Positions 53,539 through 63,339 are shown, counted from the first letter of the stretch. The stretch: 64,000 bases of DNA from Lachnoclostridium sp. An169 (GCF_002160525.1 NZ_NFKT01000002.1:243030-307029), one strand, 5' to 3'. Numbers and translations: made by a program. The notes: generated by a model from the letters alone, not told the origin.

Positions 53539-55986
53539 ATGAACCTATCATATACAAAACAGGCGGAGGCGGTTATCCGGTACGCCTCGAAAACGGCCCG
53601 GGAGATGAAGCATCCTTATATCGGAAGCGAACATCTTCTCCTCGGGCTCCGGGAAGAGTATACGGGAGTGGCAGGGCAGATCCTCGCCCAGAACGGCGTG
53701 GAGGAGGAGAAGATTCTTCATCTTATGGATGAGCTGATCGCGCCCTCCGGCGATGTGCTTGGGGGACAGAAGCCGCAGGAGAGCCCCAGGCTCCGCTACA
53801 TTCTGGAGAACAGTGCAAGAGAGGCGCAGCGTCTCCACTCTTCCCAGATCGGGACGGAGCATCTGCTCCTGTCCATGATCCGCGATGTGGACTGCGTGGC
53901 AACAAAGATACTGATCACCCTGAGCATCAATCTGCAGAAGATTTTCCAGGATATTATGACTGCGGCAGGCGCAGATCCGAAGGAATACCAGGATGAACTG
54001 CAGGAGGATACAAGGGGCGGCACCATGATGGAACAGTTCTGCACGGATATGACTGCCCGTGCGGAGGAGGGAAAACTGGATCCCGTTGTGGGGAGAGAGA
54101 AGGAAATGTACCGTCTGATGCAGGTCCTGAGCCGGCGGACGAAAAATAATCCCTGTCTGGTCGGAGAACCGGGCGTCGGGAAGACTGCGGTAGTGGAAGG
54201 GCTGGCACAGCGCCTCGCTTCGGGGATCGTACCGGAGTCCATGAAAGGCAAAAGGATCTATACCCTGGATCTTCCGGGACTGATCGCCGGTTCAAAATAC
54301 CGCGGGGAGTTTGAGGAGAGGATGAAAGGACTGATCTCCGAGGTGGAGTCCTGCGGCAATGTGATCCTGTCCCTGGATGAGATCCATACGATGATCGGAG
54401 CAGGAGGAGCGGAAGGCGCGATCGATGCCTCCAGTATCCTTAAACCTTCTCTGGCCAGAGGCGAACTCCAGCTGATCGGTGCTACGACGATCGCGGAGTA
54501 CCGGAAATATATTGAGAAAGATGCGGCTCTGGAACGCCGCTTCCAGCCGGTGTCCGTGGAGGAGCCTACCAGGGAACAGTGTCTGGAGATCTTGAAAGGT
54601 CTGGAAGAAAAGTACCGGACTCACCACAGGGTGGAGATCAGTGAGGAAGCCCTGCGGGCAGCGGTTTATCTCTCTGAGCGCTACATTACAGACCGCAACC
54701 TTCCCGATAAGGCAATCGATGTACTGGATGAGGCGTGTTCCGCCGTAAGTCTGAGAGGATACCGTGTGCCGGAGCATCTGAGGGCGTTGGAAGATTCCTT
54801 TAAGGAACTGGCGGTACAGAAGGAGGATAGCATCCGTGCCGGTGATTTTGCGGAGGCTTCCATGATACAGAAGGAGCAGGATCTGGTTCGGGAAAAACTG
54901 GACGCCCTGAAAAAACGTTTCCACAAAAAGAGCGCATCTTCCCACCCTGTGGTTGGGGAGGAAGACATTGCGGAAGTTGTGTCTGCGTGGACGAAAGTGC
55001 CGGTTCAGAAGCTGGCGCAGAGTGATACGGAGCGCCTGAAAAAACTGGAGGCAGAGCTCCACCGGAGAGTCGTGGGGCAGGATGAGGCGGTCAGCGCCGT
55101 GGCTCGCGCAGTGAAGCGGGGAAGAGTCGGGCTCAAAGATCCCAGGCGGCCCATCGGATCCTTCCTTTTCCTGGGACCTACCGGCGTTGGAAAGACGGAA
55201 CTTTCCAAAGCTCTGGCGGAGGCGCTTTTCGGAAGCGAAGAGTCCATGATCCGTGTGGACATGTCCGAATATATGGAGAAACATTCGGTTTCCAAGATGA
55301 TCGGCTCGCCCCCGGGATATGTGGGACACGAGGAGGGCGGACAGCTCAGCGACCAGGTGAGGACCCATCCCTATTCGGTCGTGCTCTTTGACGAGATAGA
55401 GAAAGCCCATCCGGATGTGTTCAACATTCTCCTGCAGGTGCTGGATGACGGACACATTACGGATTCCCAGGGAAGAAAAGTGGATTTTTCCAATACGGTC
55501 ATTATCATGACTTCCAACGCCGGGGCCAAGGCGATTGTTGATCCGAAGAAACTCGGGTTTGCCGTGAAGGAGAATCCGGCGGACGACTACAAGCGGATGA
55601 AGCAGAATGTGATGGATGAGGTGAAGCTGATCTTCCGCCCGGAATTCTTAAACCGGATCGACGAGATCATCGTGTTCCACTCTCTTGAGCGGACGCACTT
55701 AAAGAAGATCGTTTCCCTGATGTGCAGGGAGCTGACCCGCCGTCTGGAGGAGCAGATGAATATTCATCTTGTACTGAGGGAATCTGCAAAGAATCTGATT
55801 GCAGAGAAAGGTACGGATGCCAAATACGGAGCCAGGCCGCTTCGCAGGGCGCTGCAGACGGAACTCGAGGACAAACTTGCAGACGCGGTGCTGAACGGGG
55901 AGATCCGGGAAGGAGACCGCGTGGAAGTGGGTGCAGCCCATAAGGAACTGAAGTTTTTTGTGAGAAACGGGGACGAAACCGCGTAG
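53539..55986 (+). CDS. clpC: ATP-dependent Clp protease ATPase subunit ClpC
   Basis: 815 residues. Two Clp_N repeats ([27 protein letters not shown]), AAA-1 with [13 protein letters not shown] and [12 protein letters not shown], a middle UVR-type segment ([16 protein letters not shown]), AAA-2 with [14 protein letters not shown] and [15 protein letters not shown], and the C-terminal D2 small domain. It unfolds substrates for ClpP. The usual upstream ctsR-mcsA-mcsB genes are absent; I see no CtsR box in the 71-base gap. CAGGAGG lies 6 bases before ATG. Confidence 0.95.
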   Translation: MNLSYTKQAEAVIRYASKTAREMKHPYIGSEHLLLGLREEYTGVAGQILAQNGVEEEKILHLMDELIAPSGDVLGGQKPQESPRLRYILENSAREAQRLHSSQIGTEHLLLSMIRDVDCVATKILITLSINLQKIFQDIMTAAGADPKEYQDELQEDTRGGTMMEQFCTDMTARAEEGKLDPVVGREKEMYRLMQVLSRRTKNNPCLVGEPGVGKTAVVEGLAQRLASGIVPESMKGKRIYTLDLPGLIAGSKYRGEFEERMKGLISEVESCGNVILSLDEIHTMIGAGGAEGAIDASSILKPSLARGELQLIGATTIAEYRKYIEKDAALERRFQPVSVEEPTREQCLEILKGLEEKYRTHHRVEISEEALRAAVYLSERYITDRNLPDKAIDVLDEACSAVSLRGYRVPEHLRALEDSFKELAVQKEDSIRAGDFAEASMIQKEQDLVREKLDALKKRFHKKSASSHPVVGEEDIAEVVSAWTKVPVQKLAQSDTERLKKLEAELHRRVVGQDEAVSAVARAVKRGRVGLKDPRRPIGSFLFLGPTGVGKTELSKALAEALFGSEESMIRVDMSEYMEKHSVSKMIGSPPGYVGHEEGGQLSDQVRTHPYSVVLFDEIEKAHPDVFNILLQVLDDGHITDSQGRKVDFSNTVIIMTSNAGAKAIVDPKKLGFAVKENPADDYKRMKQNVMDEVKLIFRPEFLNRIDEIIVFHSLERTHLKKIVSLMCRELTRRLEEQMNIHLVLRESAKNLIAEKGTDAKYGARPLRRALQTELEDKLADAVLNGEIREGDRVEVGAAHKELKFFVRNGDETA

Positions 55987-56093
55987 AGATTTTTGCGGGA
56001 AAACGCATAAATGTTCCAGTAGAAAAAGCGGAAAATTTAGTATATAATAGCGGTAGCAGAGATATTCTGAAATACTTAGGAGGAAATTAAAAA

Positions 56094-56507
56094 ATGGCAG
56101 CTGTGAAAGAATTATTGCGCGCAGAAAGTGACGGAACCTTGAGCTTTGGAGATTACACTCTTGCGTCCAAGACAAAGAAGGATGATTTTGAATTTGAGGG
56201 AGATATCTACAAGGTAAAGACATTTTCCGGCATTACAAAACTGGAGAAGAACGGAATGTTCGTCTATGAGTCCGTGCCGGGAAGTACGGTGGAGAATTTC
56301 CGCGAGACGGAGGACGAGGTCGCTTTTACCGTGTCTGCACCGGGAGACGTGCAGTTTACCCTGGAGCTTGAGCCGGAGAGTGAATACGAAGTGTTTATCG
56401 GAGGCAACTCTGCGGGTACGATGAATACGAACTTAAGCGGCAAGCTCAGCGTCAGCGTGGAGCTCGGAGCAGATCAGAGCACAGAGATTAAAGTTGCAAA
56501 ATGCTGA
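56094..56507 (+). CDS. Conserved hypothetical protein between clpC and radA
   Basis: 137 residues, acidic, no signal peptide or membrane helix. N-terminal MAAVKELLRAESDGTLSFGD, a short middle with KLEKNGMFVYESVPGST, and a predicted beta-rich C-terminus. A clear TAGGAGG site and a TATAAT-like box (TATAAT at ~56042-56047) show it is expressed. I do not recognise the family. Position between clpC and radA suggests co-occurrence with protein or DNA quality control, without evidence of function. Confidence 0.75.
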   Translation: MAAVKELLRAESDGTLSFGDYTLASKTKKDDFEFEGDIYKVKTFSGITKLEKNGMFVYESVPGSTVENFRETEDEVAFTVSAPGDVQFTLELEPESEYEVFIGGNSAGTMNTNLSGKLSVSVELGADQSTEIKVAKC

Positions 56508-56585
56508 TCCGGAGAATACCGGTTTAAAAATAAGAACAGTCAGGGTGGATAGATTATCCACCCTGTTTTTACAGAGGAGGCCGGA

Positions 56586-57950
56586 ATGGCAAAAGGGAAG
56601 AAAAGTATATTTTACTGTCAGAACTGCGGGCATGAGGAGTCAAAGTGGCTCGGACAGTGCCCCATGTGCAAGGAATGGAATACATTTGTGGAGGAGAAGG
56701 TCGGAGGAAGTGTGACCAAAGGTACTACGTCTTCTGCCCGGACTGTGCGGGAGGCAAAGGTGATTCCGCTGGTGGAAGTGACCGCGGACGACAACGCCAG
56801 ATGCTGCACCGGGATAAAGGAACTGGACCGGGTGCTGGGCGGAGGAATCGTGCCGGGATCCCTGGTCCTTGTGGGCGGAGACCCGGGCATCGGCAAATCA
56901 ACCCTGCTGCTCCAGGTCTGCCAGAGGCTTGCGGAGATGAAGAAGATCCTGTATATATCGGGAGAGGAATCTCAGGCGCAGATCCGTCTCCGGGCAAACC
57001 GGATGGGGACCTTTTCCTCCAATCTGCTGCTCCTGTGCGAGACGAATCTGGAGACGATCCGGGGTGTGATCGAGCATGAGAAGCCGGAGCTTGTGATTAT
57101 TGATTCCATCCAGACTATGTACAGTGAGGAGGTGGCGTCCGCTCCCGGGAGTGTGTCCCAGGTACGGGAGTCCACCAATGTCTTCATGCAGCTGGCAAAG
57201 GGGCTGTGTATCCCCATTTTTATTGTCGGACATGTGACCAAGGAGGGGACCGTGGCGGGACCTCGGGTGCTGGAACATATGGTTGACACGGTCCTGTATT
57301 TCGAGGGAGACCGCCATGCATCGTACCGCATCTTAAGAGCAGTGAAGAACCGTTTCGGTTCCACAAATGAGATCGGGGTTTTTGAGATGAGGCAGGACGG
57401 ACTTGCCGAGGTGGAAAATCCCTCCGAGTATATGCTCAGCGGAAAACCGGAGAATGCCTCCGGTTCTGTGGTTGCCTGCTCCATGGAAGGGACGCGTCCG
57501 ATCCTTATTGAGATCCAGGCGCTTGTCTGCCACTCCAATTTCGGGATGCCCCGCCGGACCGCCGCCGGAACCGACTATAACCGGGTGAATCTTCTGATGG
57601 CAGTCCTGGAGAAAAGGCTGGGGATGTCTCTGGGAAACTGCGACGCCTATGTCAACATCGCAGGAGGAATCCGTATGAACGAGCCGGCCATTGACCTGGG
57701 AATCGTCATGGCGATTGTGTCCAGTTACCGCAACCGCCCCGTGGATGAGAAGACCATTGTATTCGGCGAGGTGGGATTAAGCGGTGAGGTCCGGGCGGTG
57801 AACATGCCGGAACAGCGGGTTGCAGAAGCGCGCAAGCTGGGATTTGAGACCTGTATTCTCCCGGAGGTGAGCATGAAGATGCTCCGGGATGTGAAGGGAA
57901 TCAAACTGGTGGGCGTCAGGACGATTAACGATGTGATGGCGTATATTTAA
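56586..57950 (+). CDS. radA: DNA repair protein RadA
   Basis: 454 residues. Zn finger CQNCGHEESKWLGQCPMC at the N-terminus, RecA-like domain with Walker A GGDPGIGKSTL, Walker B LVIIDSIQT, the RadA-specific KNRFGSTNE, and a C-terminal Lon-type domain (GGIRMNEPAIDLGIVMA). A DnaB-like helicase acting in recombination branch migration. clpC-radA proximity is conserved in Firmicutes. GAGGAGG lies 4 bases upstream of ATG. Confidence 0.97.
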   Translation: MAKGKKSIFYCQNCGHEESKWLGQCPMCKEWNTFVEEKVGGSVTKGTTSSARTVREAKVIPLVEVTADDNARCCTGIKELDRVLGGGIVPGSLVLVGGDPGIGKSTLLLQVCQRLAEMKKILYISGEESQAQIRLRANRMGTFSSNLLLLCETNLETIRGVIEHEKPELVIIDSIQTMYSEEVASAPGSVSQVRESTNVFMQLAKGLCIPIFIVGHVTKEGTVAGPRVLEHMVDTVLYFEGDRHASYRILRAVKNRFGSTNEIGVFEMRQDGLAEVENPSEYMLSGKPENASGSVVACSMEGTRPILIEIQALVCHSNFGMPRRTAAGTDYNRVNLLMAVLEKRLGMSLGNCDAYVNIAGGIRMNEPAIDLGIVMAIVSSYRNRPVDEKTIVFGEVGLSGEVRAVNMPEQRVAEARKLGFETCILPEVSMKMLRDVKGIKLVGVRTINDVMAYI

Positions 57951-57973
57951 GAAAAATACAGGAGGTCAGCAGG

Positions 57974-58411
57974 ATGGAGATAAAGCCATATATCAGAACA
58001 GCAAAATATTATGAGACAGATCAGATGGGGATTATCCATCATTCCAACTATATCCGCTGGATGGAGGAGGCGCGCATCGACGTACTCAGCCAGATGGGAT
58101 ATCCTTACCGGAAATTCGAGGAAATGGGGTACTTAAGTCCGGTGCTTCATGCAGAGTGCGAGTACAGGAAGAGCGTGAAGTTTGACGATGAAGTGAAGAT
58201 CACGGTTTCCCTGCAGGAACTGGGGCGGGTGAAATTTACCCTTCGATATGACATTTACAATCTGAGTGAGGGAGGTGTCTTAAGCGCATACGGGACGACA
58301 ACACACTGTTTCCTGAAAAGTAACGGAAGACCTGTTTTGATAGATAAAGAAATGAAAGAGTTTTCAAAAGCGATGGAGGCACTGAAGCCGGAGACCGGCG
58401 GAAAGCAGTGA
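57974..58411 (+). CDS. Acyl-CoA thioesterase (4HBT/YbgC family)
   Basis: 145 residues, single hot-dog fold. The active-site pattern YETDQMGIIHHSNYIRWMEE includes the catalytic Asp and the family's Y..D..G..H...Y. It likely hydrolyses acyl-CoA; substrate not determinable. Begins 23 bases after radA with GGAGG, so likely co-transcribed. Confidence 0.9.
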   Translation: MEIKPYIRTAKYYETDQMGIIHHSNYIRWMEEARIDVLSQMGYPYRKFEEMGYLSPVLHAECEYRKSVKFDDEVKITVSLQELGRVKFTLRYDIYNLSEGGVLSAYGTTTHCFLKSNGRPVLIDKEMKEFSKAMEALKPETGGKQ

Positions 58412-58421
58412 TGGACGGGAA

Positions 58422-58478
58422 ACACAGATAGACAGAAGACACAGATAGACAGAAGACACAGATAGACAGAAGACACAG
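58422..58478. repeat. 17-bp tandem repeat
   Basis: Three exact copies of ACACAGATAGACAGAAG (58422-58472) and the start of a fourth fill the space between the thioesterase and the DUF1848 gene, running into its AGGAGG. Copy number could vary between strains. Confidence 0.9.
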
Positions 58479-58488
58479 GAGGAATAGT

Positions 58489-59439
58489 ATGATATTGAGC
58501 GCCAGCAGGCGGACGGATATTCCGGCGTTTTATTCGGAGTGGCTCTCCGAGAGGTTCCGGGAGGGATACCTTCTGGTCAGGAATCCCATGAACTTTCATC
58601 AGTTGAGCCGGATCTGCCTGAATCCGGATGTGATCGACTGTATCGTATTCTGGACAAAGAATCCTCTGAATATGCTGCCGCGGCTTCATGAATTTGAAGA
58701 GTATCCTTATTATTTTCAGTTTACACTTACCGGGTACGGCCGGGAGATCGAACCGGGGCTTCCGGATAAGAGAAGTGTTCTGATCCCCGCTTTTCAGGAA
58801 CTTTCCCGCCGGATCGGGAGAGGAAGAGTGATCTGGCGGTACGACCCGATTTTTCTGACCGGCCGGTATACCATGGAGTATCATGAGCGTGCCTTCGCGG
58901 AGATAGCCGGGGCTCTTTCCGGATATACCGGCAGAGTTGTGATCAGCTTTCTGGACATCTATGCAAAAACGCAGAGAAATATGGAAAAGGCAGTAAGCGG
59001 TCGTGTGAAAGCTCCTTCCATACAGGAAATGAATGAGCTGGCACGGAAACTGGCATCTCTGGCGCGACGCTTCGGGATGCAGATCCAGACCTGCGCGGAG
59101 CAGATTGACCTGGAAAAGTACGGGATCCGGCACGGCGCCTGTATTGACCGGGAATATATCGGGGATCTGCTCGGATGCTCACTGAAAGCAAAGAAAGATC
59201 ACGGACAGCGCCTGTTCTGCGGATGTGTGGAGAGTGTGGAAGCGGGAACATACCACACATGCAGAAACGGATGCCGGTACTGCTATGCAAATGATTCCGC
59301 TGAGGCAGTCCGGCGCATGAGCAGCAGATATGATATACATTCCCCGCTCCTGTGCGGACAGGTGGAAGAGGGGGACCGGATCACGGAACGGCGGATGAAA
59401 AGCCTGAAAGATCTGCAGATTTCCCTGGAAGATCTGTGA
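58489..59439 (+). CDS. DUF1848 family protein
   Basis: 316 residues beginning MILSASRRTDIPAFYSEW, the diagnostic DUF1848 start. A cysteine cluster (FCGCVESV, then HTCRNGCRYCYAN) near residues 243-267 suggests an iron-sulfur or metal site of radical-SAM-like type (CxxxCxYC). Also FWTKNP and WRYDPIFLT segments. Biochemical function is not established. The start follows AGGAGG. Confidence 0.88.
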   Translation: MILSASRRTDIPAFYSEWLSERFREGYLLVRNPMNFHQLSRICLNPDVIDCIVFWTKNPLNMLPRLHEFEEYPYYFQFTLTGYGREIEPGLPDKRSVLIPAFQELSRRIGRGRVIWRYDPIFLTGRYTMEYHERAFAEIAGALSGYTGRVVISFLDIYAKTQRNMEKAVSGRVKAPSIQEMNELARKLASLARRFGMQIQTCAEQIDLEKYGIRHGACIDREYIGDLLGCSLKAKKDHGQRLFCGCVESVEAGTYHTCRNGCRYCYANDSAEAVRRMSSRYDIHSPLLCGQVEEGDRITERRMKSLKDLQISLEDL

Positions 59440-59463
59440 ATTTTGAAAAATTCTAAAAATCCC

Positions 59464-59518
59464 TTGACAATATCGAGTATCGATAATATAGTGTAATTAG
59501 AAATATCGATACTCGATA
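59464..59518 (+). promoter_or_regulatory. Promoter with paired PadR-type operators
   Basis: TTGACA (59464-59469), 17 bp, TATAGT (59487-59492). TATCGAGTATCGATA (59471-59485) fills the spacer; its exact reverse complement TATCGATACTCGATA is at 59504-59518, just after the start point. A repressor bound there would block RNA polymerase; the PadR protein at 60944 is the likely candidate. Confidence 0.75.
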
Positions 59519-59551
59519 ATATATTTGTACTCCGTAGAGAGGGGGATCCGT

Positions 59552-60868
59552 ATGAAGAGCAGAAAGAAAATCAGGAGGGCGTTTCAGCCGTTCCGGTACG
59601 TTGAGTGCGATGAATTTGCCGAATATCTCCACGGGATGTCACTGAAAGGATGGCACTTTAAAGAGTGGAGTGCAGGGCTGATCTTTGAAAAAGGAGAACC
59701 TGCGGATATCACATATGACGTGGAAGTATTTCCCAAAGGGACAGAGATGGATACAAGGCCGGAAGACGATGCTCAGGAATATGCCGAGTACTGTCAGGCG
59801 GCGGGATGGCAGTTTATCGACGGCCAGAGGAAATTCTGTATCTTCCGGAAAATGGAGGATGATGCGCCGCCTATTGTCACAGAGGAAGAAAAGCTGAAAA
59901 ATATCAGGAAAGCAGAGGGGCGTGTGCTGTTATCGAATGTGCTGTTTCTGGCTGCCTTCACAGCATTACAGTATGCCCAGTTATTTGCGCAGGCCGAACG
60001 TCTTTTTGTAAATGTGTGGATCTTTATTCTGGCGATAATTCCGCTGATAACAGTGGTGCGTATTGTGCAGCTTATTTATCTGAACATCTGGTATGTCTCT
60101 ATGAAAAGGAGAATCAGGCTGGGCAGACCGGTCCGTTTTTACGGGAAAAAAGGCCGATGGCTCTATGGTGCCCTGACGTTGCTGCTTGTTGCAGGAGGCG
60201 TGATCTTCTTTGGGATGGAAAAGAACAAGATGGGAATCTTTATTTTCATCATCGGGATTGCTGCTGTAATGCTTCTGTATCTCGGGATATCTGTGATACG
60301 TCCGTCCAGGGGCGGCAACTGGGCGGCGCAGATCGCCGGCAGTCTTGCCGTTGTCTTTATAATCACTATTGCCGCGTTTGTCTGGGTTTTCAATGCCCCG
60401 GAAGCTTCGCCGGCGGAGCAGATGGCTGTGGCGGAAGAGCTTCCTCTCCGGCAGACAGATTACCGGGAGCTGGATGGAGAAGTTTCGTATGCAGAGTATG
60501 AGTATATGGAAAGCATTTTCGGAAGTATGACTTACGCTGTACTGTATTATGATGTGGATGATAACGGTGATGGAGAATGGGACCGGGCAGACACTCTGGA
60601 TTATCGGATTTACCGTTCCGAGTTCCCGCAGATACTGGAATATGTGTGGCGCGATGAAACGAAAGCAGCAGAGAACGATGAAGAGTGCGCGGAACTCTGG
60701 GGCGCCAGGGAGGCCTATATGGGACGCTGGCATGATGAAGATACCGGTACATTACTGGATACACGGAGTTACCGTGTAAGGTATGACGGGGCAGTGCTGG
60801 TGATACATGTAGATGAACCACTCGATGAAGAACAGATCGGGATCGTGAGAGAGAAGTTGGGGCTGTAA
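59552..60868 (+). CDS. DUF2812 domain membrane protein
   Basis: 438 residues from ATG 59552 (GAGGGGG 7 bases upstream; a TTG at 59525 is less likely). The cytoplasmic N-terminal domain (FQPFRYVECDEFAEYLHGMS, GWHFKEW) is DUF2812. Four or five membrane helices lie between ~120 and 285, then an extracytoplasmic C-terminal domain of ~140 residues. DUF2812 genes are nearly always paired with a PadR gene; function unknown, possibly membrane stress sensing. Confidence 0.85.
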   Translation: MKSRKKIRRAFQPFRYVECDEFAEYLHGMSLKGWHFKEWSAGLIFEKGEPADITYDVEVFPKGTEMDTRPEDDAQEYAEYCQAAGWQFIDGQRKFCIFRKMEDDAPPIVTEEEKLKNIRKAEGRVLLSNVLFLAAFTALQYAQLFAQAERLFVNVWIFILAIIPLITVVRIVQLIYLNIWYVSMKRRIRLGRPVRFYGKKGRWLYGALTLLLVAGGVIFFGMEKNKMGIFIFIIGIAAVMLLYLGISVIRPSRGGNWAAQIAGSLAVVFIITIAAFVWVFNAPEASPAEQMAVAEELPLRQTDYRELDGEVSYAEYEYMESIFGSMTYAVLYYDVDDNGDGEWDRADTLDYRIYRSEFPQILEYVWRDETKAAENDEECAELWGAREAYMGRWHDEDTGTLLDTRSYRVRYDGAVLVIHVDEPLDEEQIGIVREKLGL

Positions 60869-60943
60869 ATGAAGGCGGCTGTGAACACAGAGGTTGAAGT
60901 TGAGGAAAAAAGAGCCGGAGATCAGGAAGGATGTGGATAACAG

Positions 60944-61252
60944 ATGGCAAGAGAGCAGTTTCAGACATTGACGGAACCGATGTATTATATCCTTCTTGCG
61001 CTGATGCAGGAGTGCTGCGGCGTGGATATTATGGAAAAGGTGAAACAGATCTCGAAAGGCAGAGTCCGCGTCGGCCCCGGCACCCTTTATGCGATGCTGG
61101 CAAAGTTCGAGGAAAACGGAGTGATCCGGAAAACAGCGGAGGAGGGCAGAAGGAAATCCTATATAATTACAGAGCAGGGGAAAGACATGCTCCGGGAGGA
61201 ATACAGACGGCTTATTACCATGACAGAGGATGCGAGAGGGTTGTTGGAATAA
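60944..61252 (+). CDS. PadR-family transcriptional regulator
   Basis: 102 residues: winged HTH with YYILLALMQECCGVDIMEKV and VGPGTLYAMLAKFEENGVI, then the RRKSYIITEQGKDML wing. Short C-terminal helix. Gene order DUF2812-PadR, with the pair's operators upstream of DUF2812, fits autoregulation. In most related loci PadR comes first. Confidence 0.9.
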   Translation: MAREQFQTLTEPMYYILLALMQECCGVDIMEKVKQISKGRVRVGPGTLYAMLAKFEENGVIRKTAEEGRRKSYIITEQGKDMLREEYRRLITMTEDARGLLE

Positions 61253-61281
61253 CAGGAAAAGAAAATAAAATGAAGAACAAA

Positions 61282-61323
61282 CAGTGTATAACAGTTGACA
61301 ACAGTTATACACTGTTTTATACT
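61282..61323 (+). promoter_or_regulatory. gntR promoter overlapping a dyad operator
   Basis: CAGTGTATAAC (61282-61292) and GTTATACACTG (61304-61314) are exact inverted arms around an 11-bp centre that contains the -35 box TTGACA (61295-61300). The -10 TATACT is at 61318-61323 (17-bp spacer). A repressor on this dyad would cover the -35; autoregulation by the GntR at 61346 is likely. Confidence 0.75.
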
Positions 61324-61345
61324 GTTTATCATAAGGAGACTGAAG

Positions 61346-61747
61346 ATGAAGAGTATAATCATCAATGGTTCGTCGATGGTGCCGATCTACGAACAGATCG
61401 TAGAACAGGTCAGAACGCAGATAGCTTCCGGACGGCTGAAGGAAAATGAAGTGCTGCCCTCGGTAAGAACACTGGCAAGAGAATTGAAGATCAGTGCACT
61501 TACTGTAAAGAAGGCATATGACAGTCTGGAAGAACAGGGATTTACCGTTACTGTACATGGAAAAGGAACTTATGTTATACCTGGCAATACAGAGAGAATA
61601 ATGGAAGAACAGCGCAGGGAAGTAGAAACAGCCCTGGAGAATGCTGTATGTCTGGGGATAAACTGTGGATTGTCAGACGAAGACATCAGGAAAATGTTGG
61701 AATTGATTCAGGAGGAGCAAAGAGACGGAAAAAATTGGAGAGATTAG
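61346..61747 (+). CDS. GntR-family regulator (YtrA-like) of ABC exporter
   Basis: 133 residues from ATG 61346 (AAGGAG upstream). Winged HTH: SSMVPIYEQIVEQVRTQI, LPSVRTLARELKISALTVKK, AYDSLEEQGF. The C-terminal part is a short helix hairpin. Followed by an ABC ATPase and a permease, the usual YtrA-type arrangement. Confidence 0.92.
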   Translation: MKSIIINGSSMVPIYEQIVEQVRTQIASGRLKENEVLPSVRTLARELKISALTVKKAYDSLEEQGFTVTVHGKGTYVIPGNTERIMEEQRREVETALENAVCLGINCGLSDEDIRKMLELIQEEQRDGKNWRD

Positions 61748-61774
61748 GGAGAGTGCAGAGAGGGGAGCAGGAAA

Positions 61775-62620
61775 ATGCTGAAAATCAGAAGAGTGAAGAA
61801 ACGTTATGGAACATTTGCTCTTGAGTGTTCCCTTGAGGTGAAAAAAGGGAGTATTACGGGACTTGTAGGAGAAAATGGCGCCGGGAAGAGTACGCTTTTT
61901 AAAATGATTCTCGGTCTTGCGTTTCCGGATAGCGGCGATATTTCCTTGTTTGGCAAGTCTCCCGAGAAGTTTGGAAGCAAAGACAGAGAGAAAATAGGAG
62001 TTGTATTGGCTGGATCCGGAATGAACAGATATTTGAAAGCCGGAGACATGCAGGAAATGTTAAAGGCGATGTATTCCCGGTTTGATGAAGAATATTATCG
62101 GGGGATGTGCGGGAAATTCTGCATTCCTTTGGATCGTCCTGTGAAAGATTTTTCAACAGGGATGAAGTCAAAGATGAAACTGGTCTGTGCAGTTTCTCAC
62201 GGAGCAGACTTTCTACTGCTTGATGAACCGACTGCAGGACTTGATGTTGTCTCCCGGCGTATGGTGCAGGATCTGTTGCGGCGGTATATGGAAGAGGACG
62301 ACGCGAGGAGTATATTGATCAGTTCCCATATTGCGTCAGACCTGGAAGGGCTCTGTGATGACATCTATGTTCTTCATGAAGGAAATATTATCCTTCATGA
62401 GAGTATGGATACCCTGCTGACAGAGTATGGGCTGGTCAAAACAGATCCGGTACAGTATGGAAAAGTGGAAAGGGAATATATCCTGAAAATCCGACGTGAA
62501 GCTTACGGATATGACTGCCTGACGGGACAGAAGCAGTTTTTCCGTGAAAATTATCCGGAACTGGTTGTGGAAGATATCAATCTGGAAGAGGTTGTCGCTA
62601 TGCTGACAGGAGGGGGATGA
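61775..62620 (+). CDS. ABC transporter ATP-binding protein
   Basis: 281 residues. Walker A VGENGAGKSTL (~31-41), signature region FSTGMKSKMKLV (degenerate LSGGQ, STGMK), Walker B LLLDEPTAGLD and ISSHIASDLE with the switch His. The C-terminal ~70 residues are extra. It overlaps the permease by 4 bases and forms a two-component exporter of the YtrB type. Confidence 0.92.
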   Translation: MLKIRRVKKRYGTFALECSLEVKKGSITGLVGENGAGKSTLFKMILGLAFPDSGDISLFGKSPEKFGSKDREKIGVVLAGSGMNRYLKAGDMQEMLKAMYSRFDEEYYRGMCGKFCIPLDRPVKDFSTGMKSKMKLVCAVSHGADFLLLDEPTAGLDVVSRRMVQDLLRRYMEEDDARSILISSHIASDLEGLCDDIYVLHEGNIILHESMDTLLTEYGLVKTDPVQYGKVEREYILKIRREAYGYDCLTGQKQFFRENYPELVVEDINLEEVVAMLTGGG

Positions 62621-63294
62621 CGATGAGAGGTCTGTTGGTGAGAGATTTCTGTATTTTAAAAAATCAGATAAAGTGGATTGGCGCAGGCGGTTTGCTTATT
62701 GTTGTTATCCAACTGTTTTCAAAGGGAACTGCAATGATGATGGTTAGCTGTTTCGTGATTGCGACGGCAATGCTGACATCAAATACTATTTCTTTTGATG
62801 AGGCAGAGGGCGGTTTTGCTTATCTTTTTACACTTCCGGTGACGAGAAAAGGCTATGTCAGTGAAAAATATCTGGTAGGAGCAGGGATGATTTTTTCTGT
62901 GCTTTTCATTTCGGGAATATGTACAGCTGTCGGAATATTGATTCCGGGTAGCAGAACGGCAAGTGTTGATGTGGAAGAAATGATTTTGTTTTTGGGTGGC
63001 TGCGCCATTATGGGGATCTTCTATATAGCCCTTATGATACCTCTGTATCTAAAATTTGGTGCAACAAACGGAAAACTTATTCTTCCGCTGGTTGTGTGGG
63101 GGCTGATATTCCTGCTGATCGGTGTTGTACGGCTGAACGGAAAATACCAGTGGAATCTGGAAGCTTCCATGATGAAATTCTTTAGAATAGCAGGAAATGC
63201 AGGGGTGGCGGCTGTATTTGCAATCCTGGCAATCATACTGCTTACGATTTCCTGGCTGTGCAGCCGCCACATTATGGAACGAAAAGAATTTTAG
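62617..63294 (+). CDS. ABC-2 type permease
   Basis: 225 residues with six predicted membrane helices; DEAEGGFAYLFTLPVTRKGY between helices 2 and 3 is typical of ABC2_membrane_5-type permeases paired with YtrB-like ATPases. Substrate unknown; related systems answer to cell-envelope stress. Start overlaps the ATPase stop (ATGA), with GGAGGGGG upstream. Confidence 0.85.
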   Translation: MTMRGLLVRDFCILKNQIKWIGAGGLLIVVIQLFSKGTAMMMVSCFVIATAMLTSNTISFDEAEGGFAYLFTLPVTRKGYVSEKYLVGAGMIFSVLFISGICTAVGILIPGSRTASVDVEEMILFLGGCAIMGIFYIALMIPLYLKFGATNGKLILPLVVWGLIFLLIGVVRLNGKYQWNLEASMMKFFRIAGNAGVAAVFAILAIILLTISWLCSRHIMERKEF

Positions 63295-63339
63295 TCAGAA
63301 GCAGAGCGTTGTATCCGGAAAAGCTTCCTTTACAAAGAT

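Noticed and set aside
54292..55455. 387-codon open frame on the minus strand
   Set aside because: Fully antisense to clpC, whose domains are unambiguous. Long antisense frames are common in this moderately GC-rich part.
58422..58478. Possible CRISPR-like repeat
   Set aside because: The 17-bp units are directly adjacent with no spacers and no cas genes are present. It is a simple tandem repeat.
60869..60940. 23-residue frame between DUF2812 and PadR genes
   Set aside because: It starts right after the DUF2812 stop but has no ribosome-binding site of its own kind and no recognisable content.
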